Assembly (NCBI GenBank): GCA_963565915.1
Contig: OY751489.1
Location: 124,001-188,000, forward strand
DNA length: 64,000 nt
Source: Entoloma clypeatum
Taxonomy: Eukaryota > Basidiomycota > Agaricomycetes > Agaricales > Entolomataceae
Reading direction: 5' to 3'
A model generated the notes under the pieces. That model ran no database searches. It saw nothing but the letters and a program-made list of their open reading frames with translations, and was not told the origin of the DNA. This document shows positions 11,117-22,761 of this stretch, piece after piece. The position numbers and the translations under genes are program-made. Numbering within the stretch: position 1 is the first letter of the stretch; every line of letters starts with the position of its first letter.

Positions 11117-11760
11117 GGGATCAAAGCGGCAGTCTGGCATAACGGTCATGCTGTCTGCATCTTAGGTTAGTGTGCCTAGGTGTCACGTAGCGTGTTTCTC
11201 AATGTCGGAAAATGTCGGACGAGTCGGAGCAGAGTAGCGGAGGAGCGGAATGCGGTAAGTGCGATGTTGGCAGAAAGGACCTAGCTTCAACTTGTGCGTT
11301 GCACCCCACTCTTTGACGTGGTCCTCAATTTTGGATTGGCGGATGTCAGATGAGCGGATGAGCGGATGAGCGGAGGTGACGGAGAGAATGCTCAAAGGCA
11401 AGTAGAGACGGATGCGAATGAGGTGTAACATATGATATTTGAACTGAGGTTCTACGACAGGTTTGTACACTATTTATAGTAGACTAGAATGATCAGCATT
11501 ACTATAAGTGATGTGCAGATATCGGAGTTGACCATCAGAACATTTGGAGTACGGAGAGTAGCAAATGAAAAGTGAACAACATATGTCTACTTGTAAGTAT
11601 GGTTGAGATGTTACATAGTAGAAGTATAATCAATATAAATAGAATGTTGTTGGAGTGGATGTCGGAGCGGATGAATTGTCAGAGTCGTCGGATAAGTCGG
11701 ATGTGAATCGTATGGTTATGACACTAGAGAAAGGTCGCTGGTTCAAATCCGGCTGATCCC
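11117..11760 (+). tRNA. tRNA-like sequence split by a solo LTR (likely tRNA pseudogene)
   Basis: The right part (11724-11760) ends like a tRNA: a T-arm of GCTGG, loop TTCAAAT and CCGGC (box B GGTTCAAATCC, 11740-11750), followed by TGATCCCA. The left part contains GGGATCA (11117-11123), the exact complement of the 3' acceptor strand. It also contains a D-arm-like hairpin GCAT-AACGGTC-ATGC within TGGCATAACGGT (box A-like). Between them lies a 543-bp LTR-like block flanked by CTAG. The left part is about 10 nt too long between acceptor and D-arm, so this is at best a degenerate tRNA and the anticodon is not certain. Confidence 0.35.
11181..11723 (-). repeat. Solo LTR candidate (543 bp)
   Basis: It has TGTCA...TGACA termini and flanks CTAGG (11176-11180) and CTAGA (11724-11728), a 4-5 bp near-duplication. 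On the minus strand a TATAAATA box lies near 11475. It contains short GAGCGGAT repeats near 11350-11375. No internal retrotransposon coding sequence adjoins it. Confidence 0.45.
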
Positions 11761-12312
11761 AACACCTGGTAAGTCTATCATGGGAGTGTCTCCTATGATA
11801 GCACAAAGTTGGGGGTGCACGGAGTAGTCATGTGTCATTACATAATATCACATGATGGAACATGTTTCCACATAACATCGGTCTGATCTTAGTAAAGTTG
11901 GGCAGCTGCTGGGCTACTGGTGCCGGTGGTATAGAGTCACATGACTGCTGACTATGTGCTATCCTGAGTGAGAACCAGTATAAAAAGTCGCCCCAGCATG
12001 ATGACTAACTTCCTAAGTAGCCCCACAGGGCGACTAGTTCCTGGGTTGGTAGTGATGCCTTAAGTGGTGACGTGCTGATTCAGGGGCAGGTGTCCAGATG
12101 GGACTGGCGATGCCTTAAGTGGTGACCCGGCACTCTGGAGTGGCCCGAAAGGGACCGAAAGGATAGGGGACGATAAGAGGGGGTATTTGGAGGTGATAAC
12201 AAGCCAATAAGGTCACCCCCCCAGCCCAGACTCCTGAATTAGTGTTTGGCCATTCAGATCAAAGGCTGGTCATTAGTCACAGGTTCATAACACTCTGGTA
12301 GTAAGGTACAAG
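11761..12312. other. Noncoding transposon-remnant-like stretch
   Basis: No gene is seen. It contains a TATAAAA box near 11978 and an 18-bp exact direct repeat GATGCCTTAAGTGGTGAC at 12054-12071 and 12109-12126. It may be part of another old LTR, but no convincing ends were found. The last 5 bases (ACAAG, 12308-12312) are the Copia_2 target duplication. Confidence 0.4.
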
Positions 12313-12591
12313 TGTTGAAACTTTTACATCATGTGACCATAGACATCTTTGATTACATACTTGTTTGGTTGGTACAAACAGTAGTACGGTATATAAGACC
12401 AGGAAACTGTCAATATCAATAAGTTGTCTCTTGACTCTTAACCAGCTCCATCGCTCTTACCAGCCTCAACCGCTCTCACCAGCCTCACCCTTCCCAACCA
12501 AGTAAGTGACTAGAACGGTAGAGTAGATTACTTCCACTGTAGCTGTGTTGCTCAGTACATCTGTGGCTAGCGCCCAGGTGGAACTTCAACA
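12313..12591 (+). repeat. Copia_2 5' LTR (279 bp)
   Basis: It has TGTTGAA...TTCAACA ends and a TATATAAG box near 12392. Compared with Copia_1, 3 and 4 it lacks about 31 bp in U3, including the ATTAG tandem repeat, and has CATGTG instead of CACGTG. Confidence 0.95.
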
Positions 12592-12949
12592 GGTTATGGG
12601 CCCCGGATAGCAGAGGGACTTGGGAACGCTGGCAACAGCAAGTACCTGCCCAATCTACCCTGGTTGGCAAGGAACCGATCGAAAGATCTAGGTTCTGAGT
12701 CTTACTTCTTCACACATGAACCTGGGAACGTCATTATGACAAAGTACCTGTCATGAAGCGTCCCTAAGGGGATTGACTTAGTACACATCATGTGGAAACG
12801 TTGATCGTACCTCACACACTTCTGACAAAAAGGGTCTTTCCCACAACCACTATTCCTAAAGGGAATATGTTATGAGGAATCATTTATTTGTTTTCTCTAA
12901 AAATCAAATTCACAAAAAAACATCACTGATTGGGAAAAACTCCTTTTAG
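12502..12949 (+). other. Copia_2 predicted leader intron (448 nt)
   Basis: The donor GTAAGT lies in U5, CTGAT (12926-12930) sits 19 nt before the acceptor TTTTAG, and the polyprotein ATG follows 11 nt later. All three signals are kept in the other three copias although U5 has diverged. Confidence 0.58.
12592..12604 (+). other. Copia_2 primer binding site (initiator tRNA-Met half)
   Basis: GGTTATGGGCCCC follows the LTR directly, identical to the other copies. Its first 12 nt are complementary to GGGCCCAUAACC of the initiator tRNA-Met anticodon arm. Confidence 0.7.
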
Positions 12950-12960
12950 ATTCATTAAAA

Positions 12961-15900
12961 ATGTCTACCTCTCGCTCCGCCCTCGACTCCATCATCATCT
13001 TCAACGGCATCGACTACCTAAGCTGGGCTGAAAAAATGAAATCCTACCTCCTCCATCAAGGAGTCTGGCGCCTCGTGTCCGGCAACATTGAGCGCCCCGA
13101 CATCGCGGACTTCATGGTCACGGTCTCCACCCCTGCCTCTGCCACCTCGACGTCTGCGACCCAGCCTCCAGTCATCACCACCACCGTCGACCAGCCCACC
13201 TTCCACAAAGAAAGGAAGACCTGGATCAGGGACGACAACATGGCCCTCGGTTCCATCTACCTCAAGGTCTCCGAAGCCATCAGGAGACACATCAAAGACG
13301 CCAGCACCTCGAAGGAAGCCTGGACATCGTTAAAGGACGCATATTCAAAGGTCTCCCCCGCCACCATATTCGGTGACTTCAAGGCCGCCGCCTCCTTCAA
13401 GCTGTCGGGTCGCGACCCCGTACCGGAAATCGAGCGCCTTGGGTCACTCTTCGCTCGCCTCAGCGATGCGAAATTCGTCGTGCCTGATCTGATGCAGGCA
13501 ATGATCCTGGCAAGTGCCATTCCTGACGCTTGGTCGTCCCTCTCCACTGCCCTCTTCCAAGTCTACAATGCTGATGACTTCACATGGCAGGCCATCACCG
13601 ACAGCATCATCTCAGAATACAGGCGCAAGTATGCAATAGGGTCTACTCAGGCGTCCAACGAGCAGGCCCGGAAAATCTCCGGGACTAAGCGAAAGGGGCA
13701 AGACCCCAAATGGGAAAAGCAGACAGCGCCGAGTACCTCGCGTAACAATGCTGATGAGCAGCCTAACTCGACCGACCCAAGTACCGCTTCAACCAGAAGA
13801 AGCGCGCCAACAACGCAGACAACGACTCCGACCATGCCGAGGAGATGGTCGAGTTCATTGCACTGGCCATTGAGCAAACCCCTCATCATCCTGCTCCTTG
13901 TCCTCTACCCCCTCGTCGCCCTGCTCCTTATCATGCACCGTCTTTCACCACCGTAACCGGTCGCGGAAAGACTTCCTTTACTGTACAACCTGAGTCAGAA
14001 AGGATGCAGTCACTACTGCAACGCATGAACCCTCCTCCTTCCCAGTACACCGGGCTTCCTTCTGGAAAGCTGTCAGCGTGGAAAAAGAATGAGAGGGTGA
14101 GAAAACTCCCCCGAGAAATCGGCGCCCGACCCTCTGGGTCAAATCTTCGTATCTTGGACACCATCATTCCAGACATCGACGAGAGGCCAACTAAACAGTG
14201 TCGAGTAACTCCGCCGTTAGACCAATCGCTGCGGATGATGGACATCGACCAAGAGCGAATGGGACCAGACGAGTTTGTGGACGAGATTGAACTTGATGGT
14301 TCGTCAAACCCTTTTCTTGAACCTTACCAATTGCGGAAAGCTAACAATACCTCTCAACAGACGTATGATATAATAGCAAGTACCAGTACAGAATGCGTAG
14401 ATCACTTTAGCAGTGATTTACATAAAAAATATATCAAACATTTTGCTTCTTGTACACATTGTAAGGAAAAAGAACACGCGCAATGGATATTAGATTCCGG
14501 CGCCTCTTTACACTTCACCTATGAGTTTAAGGACTTCGCATATTATAGACCTCTTACGGTCAAGCGATTCATCCAAACTGCAGCTAAAGGGAAGAAACTG
14601 GAAATACTCGGAGTTGGGGCCGTTCCAGTACGGCACACCCTAAATGGGGAAGTTAAAACCCATCTTCTCAGACCGGTGTTCTACATCCCAGACATGGACA
14701 CACGCCTATTGTCCCTAGGCGTCTTCCTTAACCATGGTTACAAAGTAGACGGGACTTGTGGAGAGATCAACATCTCCAAAGGGCTGAGCAAAATCCAGTT
14801 TTTGCCCCACATCCTTGGTCAAACCATTTACTGGTTAGACACTGAAATACACTATGACCAGATCCATGTGATCTCAAGCGAAATCACTGTCGAAACATGG
14901 CACAAGCGCCTTGGTCACCCAAATGATCAAGCACTCCGAAAGATTCCCACCAGTACCAAAGGGGTACCTGAGACACTAGTACGTGAGAAATCACAGGAAA
15001 GTTGCACAGGTTGCCTCAAAGGGAAAATGCCGAATCAGTCATATCCCAATTTGATGACAAGGGCAACAAAAACCTTTGATCTGATCCATTCCGATCTCAA
15101 ACAGATATCCACGGCATCATACCACAAATATAAATATTTCCTTACATTTTTGGACGACTTTTCATCCCACGTCTGGGTCGTCTTGCTTAGGAAGAAGTCA
15201 GATGCCATCATGGCACTACGACAATTCCTTGCGATGATCCAGAATCAATTCGCCGCCACCCCTAAGAAATGGCGAGTTGATGGAGGTGGAGAGTTTAACG
15301 AATACAAGGATGTGCTTGCCGATCATGGAATTCTGGTTGACATCACGCTCCCATATCAGCACCAGCAGAACGGTAGAGCAGAACGGATAAATCGAACCCT
15401 GTGGGAGAAATCTCAGGCCTTGCGCTTTGATGCGTGCTTACCCCCTATGTGGTGGGAATTCTGTTTGGAACATGCAGCTTTTCTCTACAACAGAACCCCC
15501 ATGCAGCGTCTTGAATGGAAAACCCCTTACTTCAGGGTGACCAATGAGATCCCCGATATGTCAAGCATCAGAGTCTTTGGATGTCAGGCATATGTGTATA
15601 TCCCAAAAGAAAAACGTAGAAATTCCCTGGAGTCTAAATCTCAATTGATAATTTATCTCGGATCAAAGGCAGGGGTCAAAGGATACCGTTTTATAGATCC
15701 TGAGACTAATACAATTTTCATGGGTGGGAAAGCTATCTTTGATGAAAGCAAGTATCCTAGATGCCACATCGACCCTTTGCCAGAAAACCATCCAGAAATG
15801 GAAAACCCAGAACCGGCTGATGAGTTTGAGGACCTCATCCCCGGAAACGATGACAATGACAGCCATTACAAAAAACCTCACGACCCTGTTCCCACTGGAC

Positions 15901-17021
15901 AGGATCACCCTGAATCAGACGATGACTTGCCGTCTAGCAAGCCCGACGATGAACCGCGAGTACCCACTCCGGAACCCAAACAAGTACCAGATCGACCGAT
16001 CAGGGAATGACGAGTTCGCAGAATGCCAGACAGCATCTATGGGGAAGACACCCCTGTTTCTGATCCTGAAAAAATGGATTGAAGACGTAGATTGGGCGGT
16101 CAAACGGCATGGATGAACGATCTCCTGATGGAGGCAATCTCCATCCAAGTAGGCATCATCGAAATGTCACACAAAGACATATACTCTCTTCCGAACAAAG
16201 AAGATTGGTATGCGGCAGAACAAAAAGAGCTAGACATGCTCAAAAGCCGCGGGGTGATCACGGAGTTAGTACTCCTACCCACAGGGAGGAAAGCTCTAAA
16301 GAACAAATGGGTTTACAATGAAAAATCCGACGGGCGTCTGAAAGCGCGCCTCGTTGCAAAAGGCTTCTCACAGGTAGAAGGGATCGACTGTGATCAAATC
16401 TTCTCACCAGTAGTGAGGTACAAGACTGTCCGGTTGATTCTAGCATTGACAGCCCTTGAAGGGTGGTTCATGACATTCTTGGACGTCTCATCAGCCTTCC
16501 TCTATGGAAGACTCCGTGAGGTAATTTACATGCGATAGCCTGAGGGCTACATAGTAAAAGGGAAAGAAAACTTCGTGTACCGACTATACAAAGCCCTATA
16601 CGGACTCAAGCAGGCCACATTAGCCTGGTGGAGAGAACTCGATTCCTCCATGAAAAAGCTCGGCTTTGTCCGGCTACACTCCGATGCGGGAGTTTTTATT
16701 CACACAAGTACCAAAGGGGAAATTGTGATCGCCGTCATTTATGTCGATGACTCTGCTTTTCTTGGCACAAACCAAGAATACACGCTAGAGAAAAGAAGGC
16801 CTTCATGACAACATGGGAATGTAGGGACCTAGGCCACCTAGTGTCTAATGGGAAACCGAAAGAATTTCTCTCGATCCAAATAAGGCAACATGGGAAGAGA
16901 ATCTTCATTGATCAAGTACCTTACCTTGAGAAAATTCTCGCGCGAATGGGGATGAGCGAATCAAACGCCACCCACACCCCACTTCCGACAGGCTACAAAC
17001 CCATGAAGTCCGAAGATGAAC
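12961..17021 (+). pseudogene. Copia_2 polyprotein, 5' part (Gag, protease, integrase, reverse transcriptase), decayed
   Basis: The reading starts at ATG 12961 and matches the intact Copia_4 polyprotein. Gag runs to about 13840, where an indel shifts the frame. Protease (LDSGAS near 14496), integrase (HSDLK near 15090; VDGGGEF near 15285; NGRAERINR near 15370) and reverse transcriptase (YVDD near 16740) follow. Nonsense codons are TGA at 16008 and at about 16079 (both CGA in Copia_4) and TAG at about 16537 (CAG in Copia_4). A 1-nt deletion near 16795 shifts the frame again. The sequence ends at 17021, where the Gypsy_2 LTR begins. Confidence 0.93.
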
Positions 17022-17409
17022 TGTTATGCTTAACAAACCATTCCAAGGTTCGGGCAGAGTATGCAGGAAGTGGAAAGGCGAAGAGCAAAGTGATTGCTAA
17101 ATCTAAGGAATGTAGCTATGGTACATGGGGTTTATATAGTACTGGCTACGAGCGGTAGCGAGTGAGTCAGTAGCTGCGGAAGGCAGTGCGGATGAGTCAG
17201 TAACTGCGGAAAGGCAGTGCGAAGTGAGTCAGACGACTGCGGACTGAGTAATCCCTACTGCGGAGTGCGAGTCAGTGCGGGAGCGAAGTATACTAAAGGA
17301 GAATGGTAGAGTAAAGGTAAATGAATAAGCGGTCCAATGAGTCAAAGAAATAACAAAGGTACAATGCGAGGGAAAAGTGCGTAACATACAAACCGGTAAG
17401 TCCGTAACA
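17022..17409 (-). repeat. Gypsy_2 3' LTR (388 bp)
   Basis: It has TGTTA...TAACA termini. It nearly matches the 5' LTR but is 20 bp longer, through an insertion near 17245-17265 in a short GACTGCGGA-type repeat. Confidence 0.93.
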
Positions 17410-17424
17410 TGTTCCCCTCCTCAA
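17410..17424 (-). other. Gypsy_2 polypurine tract
   Basis: The sense strand reads GAGGAGGGGAACA directly before the 3' LTR, as expected for the plus-strand primer. Confidence 0.65.
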
Positions 17425-17443
17425 GCTCTGTGTCCTCACAGAG

Positions 17444-17785
17444 TCATTGTCCCCATCCTCCGGCATCGTCGTTGTTTGTCCAGGAGCCATTCTCCTTGAG
17501 GCTCCAATCGTCTATTAGCTCTTCGTTGATGGCGACGGCTAGTCAGATGCGCCGGTTTTCAACGACCAGCGTACGGGTGTAGTTCCCGAGGATTTGTTTC
17601 TCTTCGGGGGTTGGTGCGACAGGGAGGTCGGATAAAGAATGGAGGCGGATGTGCATCTGTCGATGCAGGATGTCGGCGAGCGAGGCTTCTAGCACGTGGA
17701 TCTGGTCTCTCATGGAGAGGGCTTCACCCATGAGGGCAGTGATGGCGGGGTTGGTTTCAGTGGATGTGGTGGTGGTGGTGGACAT
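17444..17785 (-). pseudogene. Gypsy_2 small ORF downstream of pol (ORF3)
   Basis: An ATG at 17785 opens an 80-codon frame: a Thr-rich start (MSTTTTTSTETN), then a helix-prone stretch (ALMGEALSMRDQIHVLEA...). It stops at TGA 17543-17545. The same frame continues with a protein-like tail (EELIDDWSLKENGSWTNN) to a TGA at 17444-17446, so the first stop may be a CGA to TGA mutation in a product of about 114 residues. No family is recognised. It lies in sense orientation between the pol chromodomain and the polypurine tract. The equivalent part of Gypsy_1 is outside the window, so conservation cannot be tested here. Confidence 0.45.
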
Positions 17786-17977
17786 GGTGCGGAGGATGTT
17801 GGAGAGATAGAGGAAGAATGGAGTAGCTATATTGAAGACGGAGCAGAGAACTCGGTGGGTTTTTTGACTGATGAGGTCGATGCTGTTGCTGATTTCAACG
17901 GGTGTCTTTTATCGTGGACGTGACGGGTTCTGCCGATGGAAATCACAGATCAAATCTTGAGCGTTCTGAACATTAGC

Positions 17978-20900
17978 TCACGGTTCCCATGTGTTCTCTT
18001 CTGGGCCATATCCTTCCCACTGGATGAGGTACTGGATCTTTCCGCTGAACTTTCGAGAGTCCAGGATCGTAGACACATGGTACTCTTCTCGTCCTTCGAC
18101 GATGATCAGATCAGGGGCTGGTTTCTTTTTCTGGATGGCGTACTTCGGAGTTTCATATGGTGACAACAGGGTCTCGTTGAACACAGGGTGAATCCTCTTC
18201 CAAGTCTTCGGAAGATCAAGAAGGTACGCGCTAGCTCCTTTCTTCTCTAGGACTTTGAATGGTCCATGTCGGAGTGCATCAAGTTTCTTTGAGGGTCGAT
18301 TGGTCCTGATGTTAGTCCCTTCCAGCCACACCTTGTCTCCGATGCGGTAGTCCCGAGACGGACTTCGCCGTGTGTCAACTGTCTTCTTCATCTGATCCTG
18401 TGCTTGTTTCAGCGCAGCATTGGCTTCTTCTTGTGCCTGTTTGAGTTTTTTCAAGAAGTCGTTGGCAGCCGGATTGGTATCTTCTAACACGAGTTCTCCC
18501 TTCCACGGATGTAAACCGTAGTTGAGGTAGAATGGGGTGTGCTTCGTTGCCTGGTGTTCTTTGTCATTGTACTGGAACTCTGCGATTGCGATCCATTCTG
18601 CCCAATCATCCTGTAGATGGTTGACAAAGTTTCGTAAGAATGCTTCTGTTTCCTGATGCGATTGCTCGGCCTGTCCATCAGTCTGTGGGTGGTATGCGGT
18701 GGACAGGTTCCTCTTGATCCCTAACATGCGGCAGAGTATCTCCATGAACTTCGCGGCGGACTGCAGTCCCCTATCGCTGATGATCTTCTTGGGGATCCCA
18801 TGAAGCTTCCATATCTGATCCCGATAGATCTTGGCTAATCCTTCAGCCGATAGTTCCACGGTTGTCGGAATGAGGTGAAGCATCTTTGAATGTCTATCTG
18901 TGATGACCAGAATTGCGTTTTTTCCATCAGATTCTGGTATCGGTCCCACGACGTCGATTCCTATGTCTTCCCATGGGTGACTTGGTGCTGCATGGGGATG
19001 TAGCGGAACATGTCGCTTTTGTCGGTTAATCTTGTTGTGTTGACAAGTGTCGCAACCCTTCACATACTTCTTCACATCATGCAGTATGGTAGGCCACCAG
19101 TAGGTGCGAGTGAGGAGTTCATGTGTCCAGTACTGTCCTGGATGTCCCGCTACTGGTGCATCGTGTGATTTGAACATCAATTCTTGTCGTAATTGTGGGT
19201 CCGGCGGGACATAGACTCGTTCGCCTGCATATGTGATGCCGTTTTCCTGTTGGTACCAATGAGGATTCTTCTTTAGACCCTGGGCTACTTCTGTCTCCAT
19301 GCGGTTTGAACCCTTGATGCATGCAATCCACGGATTTTCGATGGTCGTGATGTTTCCAATTTTGATGGAATCAGATGTTTCACCCCCTTCAAAGAATTGT
19401 TCCTCCGTGAACATCTCCATTTGTACCACATCTTCTGATTCCAATCGTTTCAAGAATAGTCCCTCCTTGAGCATTTGGTCACTGTCCTGTGGTTCGAGTT
19501 CCGCTTCATACCAGGGTAAGCGTGACAGGATGTCCGCTTTTGCATTGGTCTTGCCGGGCACATGCCGTAATTCGAAGTCATAGTCTTGTAACTTCATTTT
19601 CCAGTGTCGCTGTCGTTGATTTAGGTCCTGAGGACGACGGAAATATTCCAAGTTCTTGTGATCGGTCAAGATCTCGAAACATTCCCTGGCTTCAAGCAGA
19701 TAGTGTCTCCAATCTTTCAATGCTTCCACGACCGCCAGGAGTTCCTTGTCGTATATCTCATAATTTTGTTCGGCCGCAGACATGGTCCGCGACAAGAACG
19801 CAATGGGGTGCCATTTGTCGTTTTGCTTCTGAGAGAGTACTGCTCCAATTGCATAGCCCGATGCATCGGTTTCGACCCTGAACTGTCCCTCTGGTTTCGG
19901 TAATGCCAAGACTGGTGCCGATGTAATTGCCTGTATGAGACCTTCAAAAGCTTGCTGCTCCGTTGGTCCCCAAGTAAATGCCGTACCGCCTGTGAGCGCG
20001 GTGAGAGGTTTCGCGATGTTTGAGTACCCTTCAATAAATTGTCGATAGAAGTTAGCAAATCCAAGGAACTTCTGAACTTCCTTTTTTGATGTGGGTGCTC
20101 GCCAGTTTCGAATTGTATCCACCTTCTCAGTTTCCATCTCAACACGTCCCTCACCAACCACATATCCCAATATAGGACATTTCGTTACTTCCCATAAACA
20201 CTTCTTCTCCTTTAGGAACAAATCATTGTCCGATAGGATCTGTAGGATTTCTTCAGTGTTTCGCATGAGTTCTTCCTTGGTTTTACTGATAACCACGATG
20301 TCATCCATGTAGATCACGCAGATACATCGGCGGATCTGGTCCCGGAATAGACTAGCCATCATTCGCGAGAACGTTCCCGGGGAGTTGCAAAGACCGAAAA
20401 ACATGACCAATGGTTCGAACAACCCTCGACTGGTGAGGAAGACAGCTTTCCATTCATTGCCCTCCTTAATCCGGACGTTGTTATAGCCCCACATGATGTC
20501 CATTTTATTGAAGTAGACCGCATCTTTCAGTACGTCCAAGAGATCGGATATTGGTGGGAGTGGGAACTTGTCTTTGACCGTGAATTTATTGACCATGCGG
20601 TAATCTTGTACCAATCGTTTGGAGCCATCCTTTTTGTTGATGAAGAAGCAAGGGGAGGCATAAGGGGATTTGGACGGGCGGATTTTTCCCGTTGCTAGAC
20701 CCTCGTCAATGAATGCGTCCAATTCTTCTTGTTCCTTTTGCGTCATAGGATATGTATTCCCCCCTAGTTCCTTTGGTGCGTCTGGTGTAAGTTCGATACC
20801 ATGGTCCCATTCCCTCTCCTTTGGGATCTTGTCAAAGTTCTCTTTCTCGAAAAGATGAGCAAATCGTTCAACATATGAGGGTCGTTTGGTTGTGGGAGGT

Positions 20901-21598
20901 GGTGTGGGAGTGACAGCTTCCAAAATAGGGTCTCCAGGCTTCCATTTCTGATCCGACTTTTTGGGTGCATCTTTGTCGCGCACCTCAACCATGCGAACTC
21001 GGTGTTTGCGACCATTAAGGTTAACCCTGAAATCCGAGTGTTTGGTTCGACATGTTGTTGGGCACCGGTTAAATGTTACCGCGCCGGTTGTCCAATTGAT
21101 TGTGGGGTTGTGGTGCACCAACCAGTCATGTCCCAAGAGCATGTCTGTTCTCCCAATGTCCAGTACCATTGCTTCCATGGTTTCCTGATGTGCTCCCAAG
21201 TCCAGTTTGACTTCGGCAAGTTGGCTCGCTTTCTGTTGTCGATTTGGTGATCCATCCGCATTTAGAATTGCTATGGGTGGTATTCCTCGCATGGGGAGGT
21301 TCTGTTCGCGTACTATTCTGGGATGGATGCATGTGCGCTCACATCCGCTGTCAACCTCAGGTCGGATAACCTTTGGTCCTCGTCGTGTTTTGAGCTGTGC
21401 TAACAGCCTGATTTCTCGTCTTTTTGGAGGTTTATCTCCCTTCACAATCTTAGTCGACGCAGCGGCTCGCTTGGCAGGGATGACATAGGTTCTATTGTCT
21501 GCAGTCATACAAGGCAAGCAAGTCCGTTTAATAGATAAGGGTCGCGACTTAGCGTCGTTTAATCGGACCCTTCGGGAAAATCCTTCTCATCGGCTTCT
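17978..21598 (-). CDS. Gypsy_2 pol polyprotein with C-terminal chromodomain
   Basis: The frame is open for about 1180 residues from the gag overlap. Numbering from codon 21517, domains in order are aspartic protease (VDSG, about 56), reverse transcriptase (YMDD, about 404), RNase H (ETDASG, about 551; DHKNLEYF), integrase with HHCC finger (about 788-828) and catalytic D/D/E (ITDRH about 872, ISDRG about 914, DGQAE about 950), GPY/F module (about 1086), and chromodomain ([20 protein letters not shown]..., from about 1145). A TGA at 17978-17980 stops it inside the chromodomain. Past it the frame continues with a typical chromodomain helix (ANVQNAQDLI) to a TAA about 70 bases on. Some RT and integrase positions differ from the usual pattern (ISDRGLQ instead of the common GPQF). 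It is expressed as a -1 frameshift product of gag. Confidence 0.92.
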
Positions 21599-22761
21599 AA
21601 GATTGTGGTTTCATCATTCTTGGCATCTTCCTCAGACACCTTCCTAACCCTTCCGGAGTTCTTCTTCGGCTTGCAGCAGTTGCGCGCAATATGGCCTTCT
21701 TGGTCACAGTTGAAACACTTGCGACCATCTTTCTTCTTTGGAGCGCTACAGTCTTTAGCCAGATGACCGAAGCGCTGACAGTTGTAGCAGTGGGCTACTC
21801 CTGCTTTGTCGATCTCCATGGCTTTGCCCTGACCACCATAAGTGGTACCCGATCCGGTGTGCATGTCGCCGCCACCTCGGATGACCAGTGCGTGTCCTTC
21901 CATCTGTCATCCCTTGTTTCGGATCTCCTTTGCGTAATCGGTGTATGTCTTGCCATCGCTGGCCACTTGTTCAGAGATTCTGCGGTTGACGTTCTTCTCT
22001 AGGATGTATTTCCCAGTTTCTTCGCCAAGGTTTGACAGCTTCAAGAGTTCTTCAAATTCATCCAAGAATTCATCAACAGTGCGTTTCTCTTGTTTCAGGA
22101 CTTCGAGTCTCGCTTTGGCAGCGACCGACTTGTTGGCGATGGAGAATCGTGTGGCGATATCATCGGAAAAACCTAGCCAGGTGATGTTCTCATTGTCAGC
22201 GGTAAGAGCATCTAACTTGTTACTGGCCCAGTGTCTGCCGGACCCTTCCATCATGCGGGATAACACCGCAAGAATCTTCTGATCGTCTGTGAGGCTCTTT
22301 TGGAACCTGATGTATAGTTTGGTGGCTTTCCACCACTCGTCGAAGGTGTATCTGTCCTTGAACATCCCAGGATCCTTGATGATCTTGGATGTATCCATTG
22401 TTTGTACAGCCGGAGCTTCTGCCATGTTTAGAGTCTGCGGAGGAGAAGAGGAGTCGGGTTGTTGGGATGAAGATGGGGTTCGGGATACAGGTAAGGATTG
22501 AAAATGAGTCCCTGTTCTAGGTGTCTGTTCGATATCTGACTGCGCGGAGTCAAAAGTAAATTCGTCAGGGGACTCGTCGGCGGAATCGGTGGCAAAATGT
22601 TCAGAGTATTTCCTCTGTAAATCTCTAAGGAATCTCTGTTCCTGCGCGTCTGTTGGTCTCGAGAAGGGGTCAAGTCTCTCGTTTCGTGCCCAGCGGTTGT
22701 ACTCGGTCTGTTGTTCTTCGGTGGTGAAGTGGGTGTAGATCTGCTGCTTCGAGTAAGACGT
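21559..22761 (-). pseudogene. Gypsy_2 gag, start codon lost and one nonsense codon
   Basis: It aligns codon for codon with Gypsy_1 gag. The start ATG is ACG here (22759-22761), and TGA at 21907-21909 replaces the CGA of Gypsy_1 just before MEGHALVIRGG. The gag core (FDEWWKATKLYI) and two CCHC knuckles (near 21770 and 21705) are otherwise intact. It ends with TAA at 21559-21561 and overlaps pol in the -1 frame. Confidence 0.9.

Noticed and set aside
11826..12279. Block flanked by AGTCA on both sides, possible LTR
   Set aside because: It would end in TT instead of CA and has no inverted termini; the 5-mer match can be chance.
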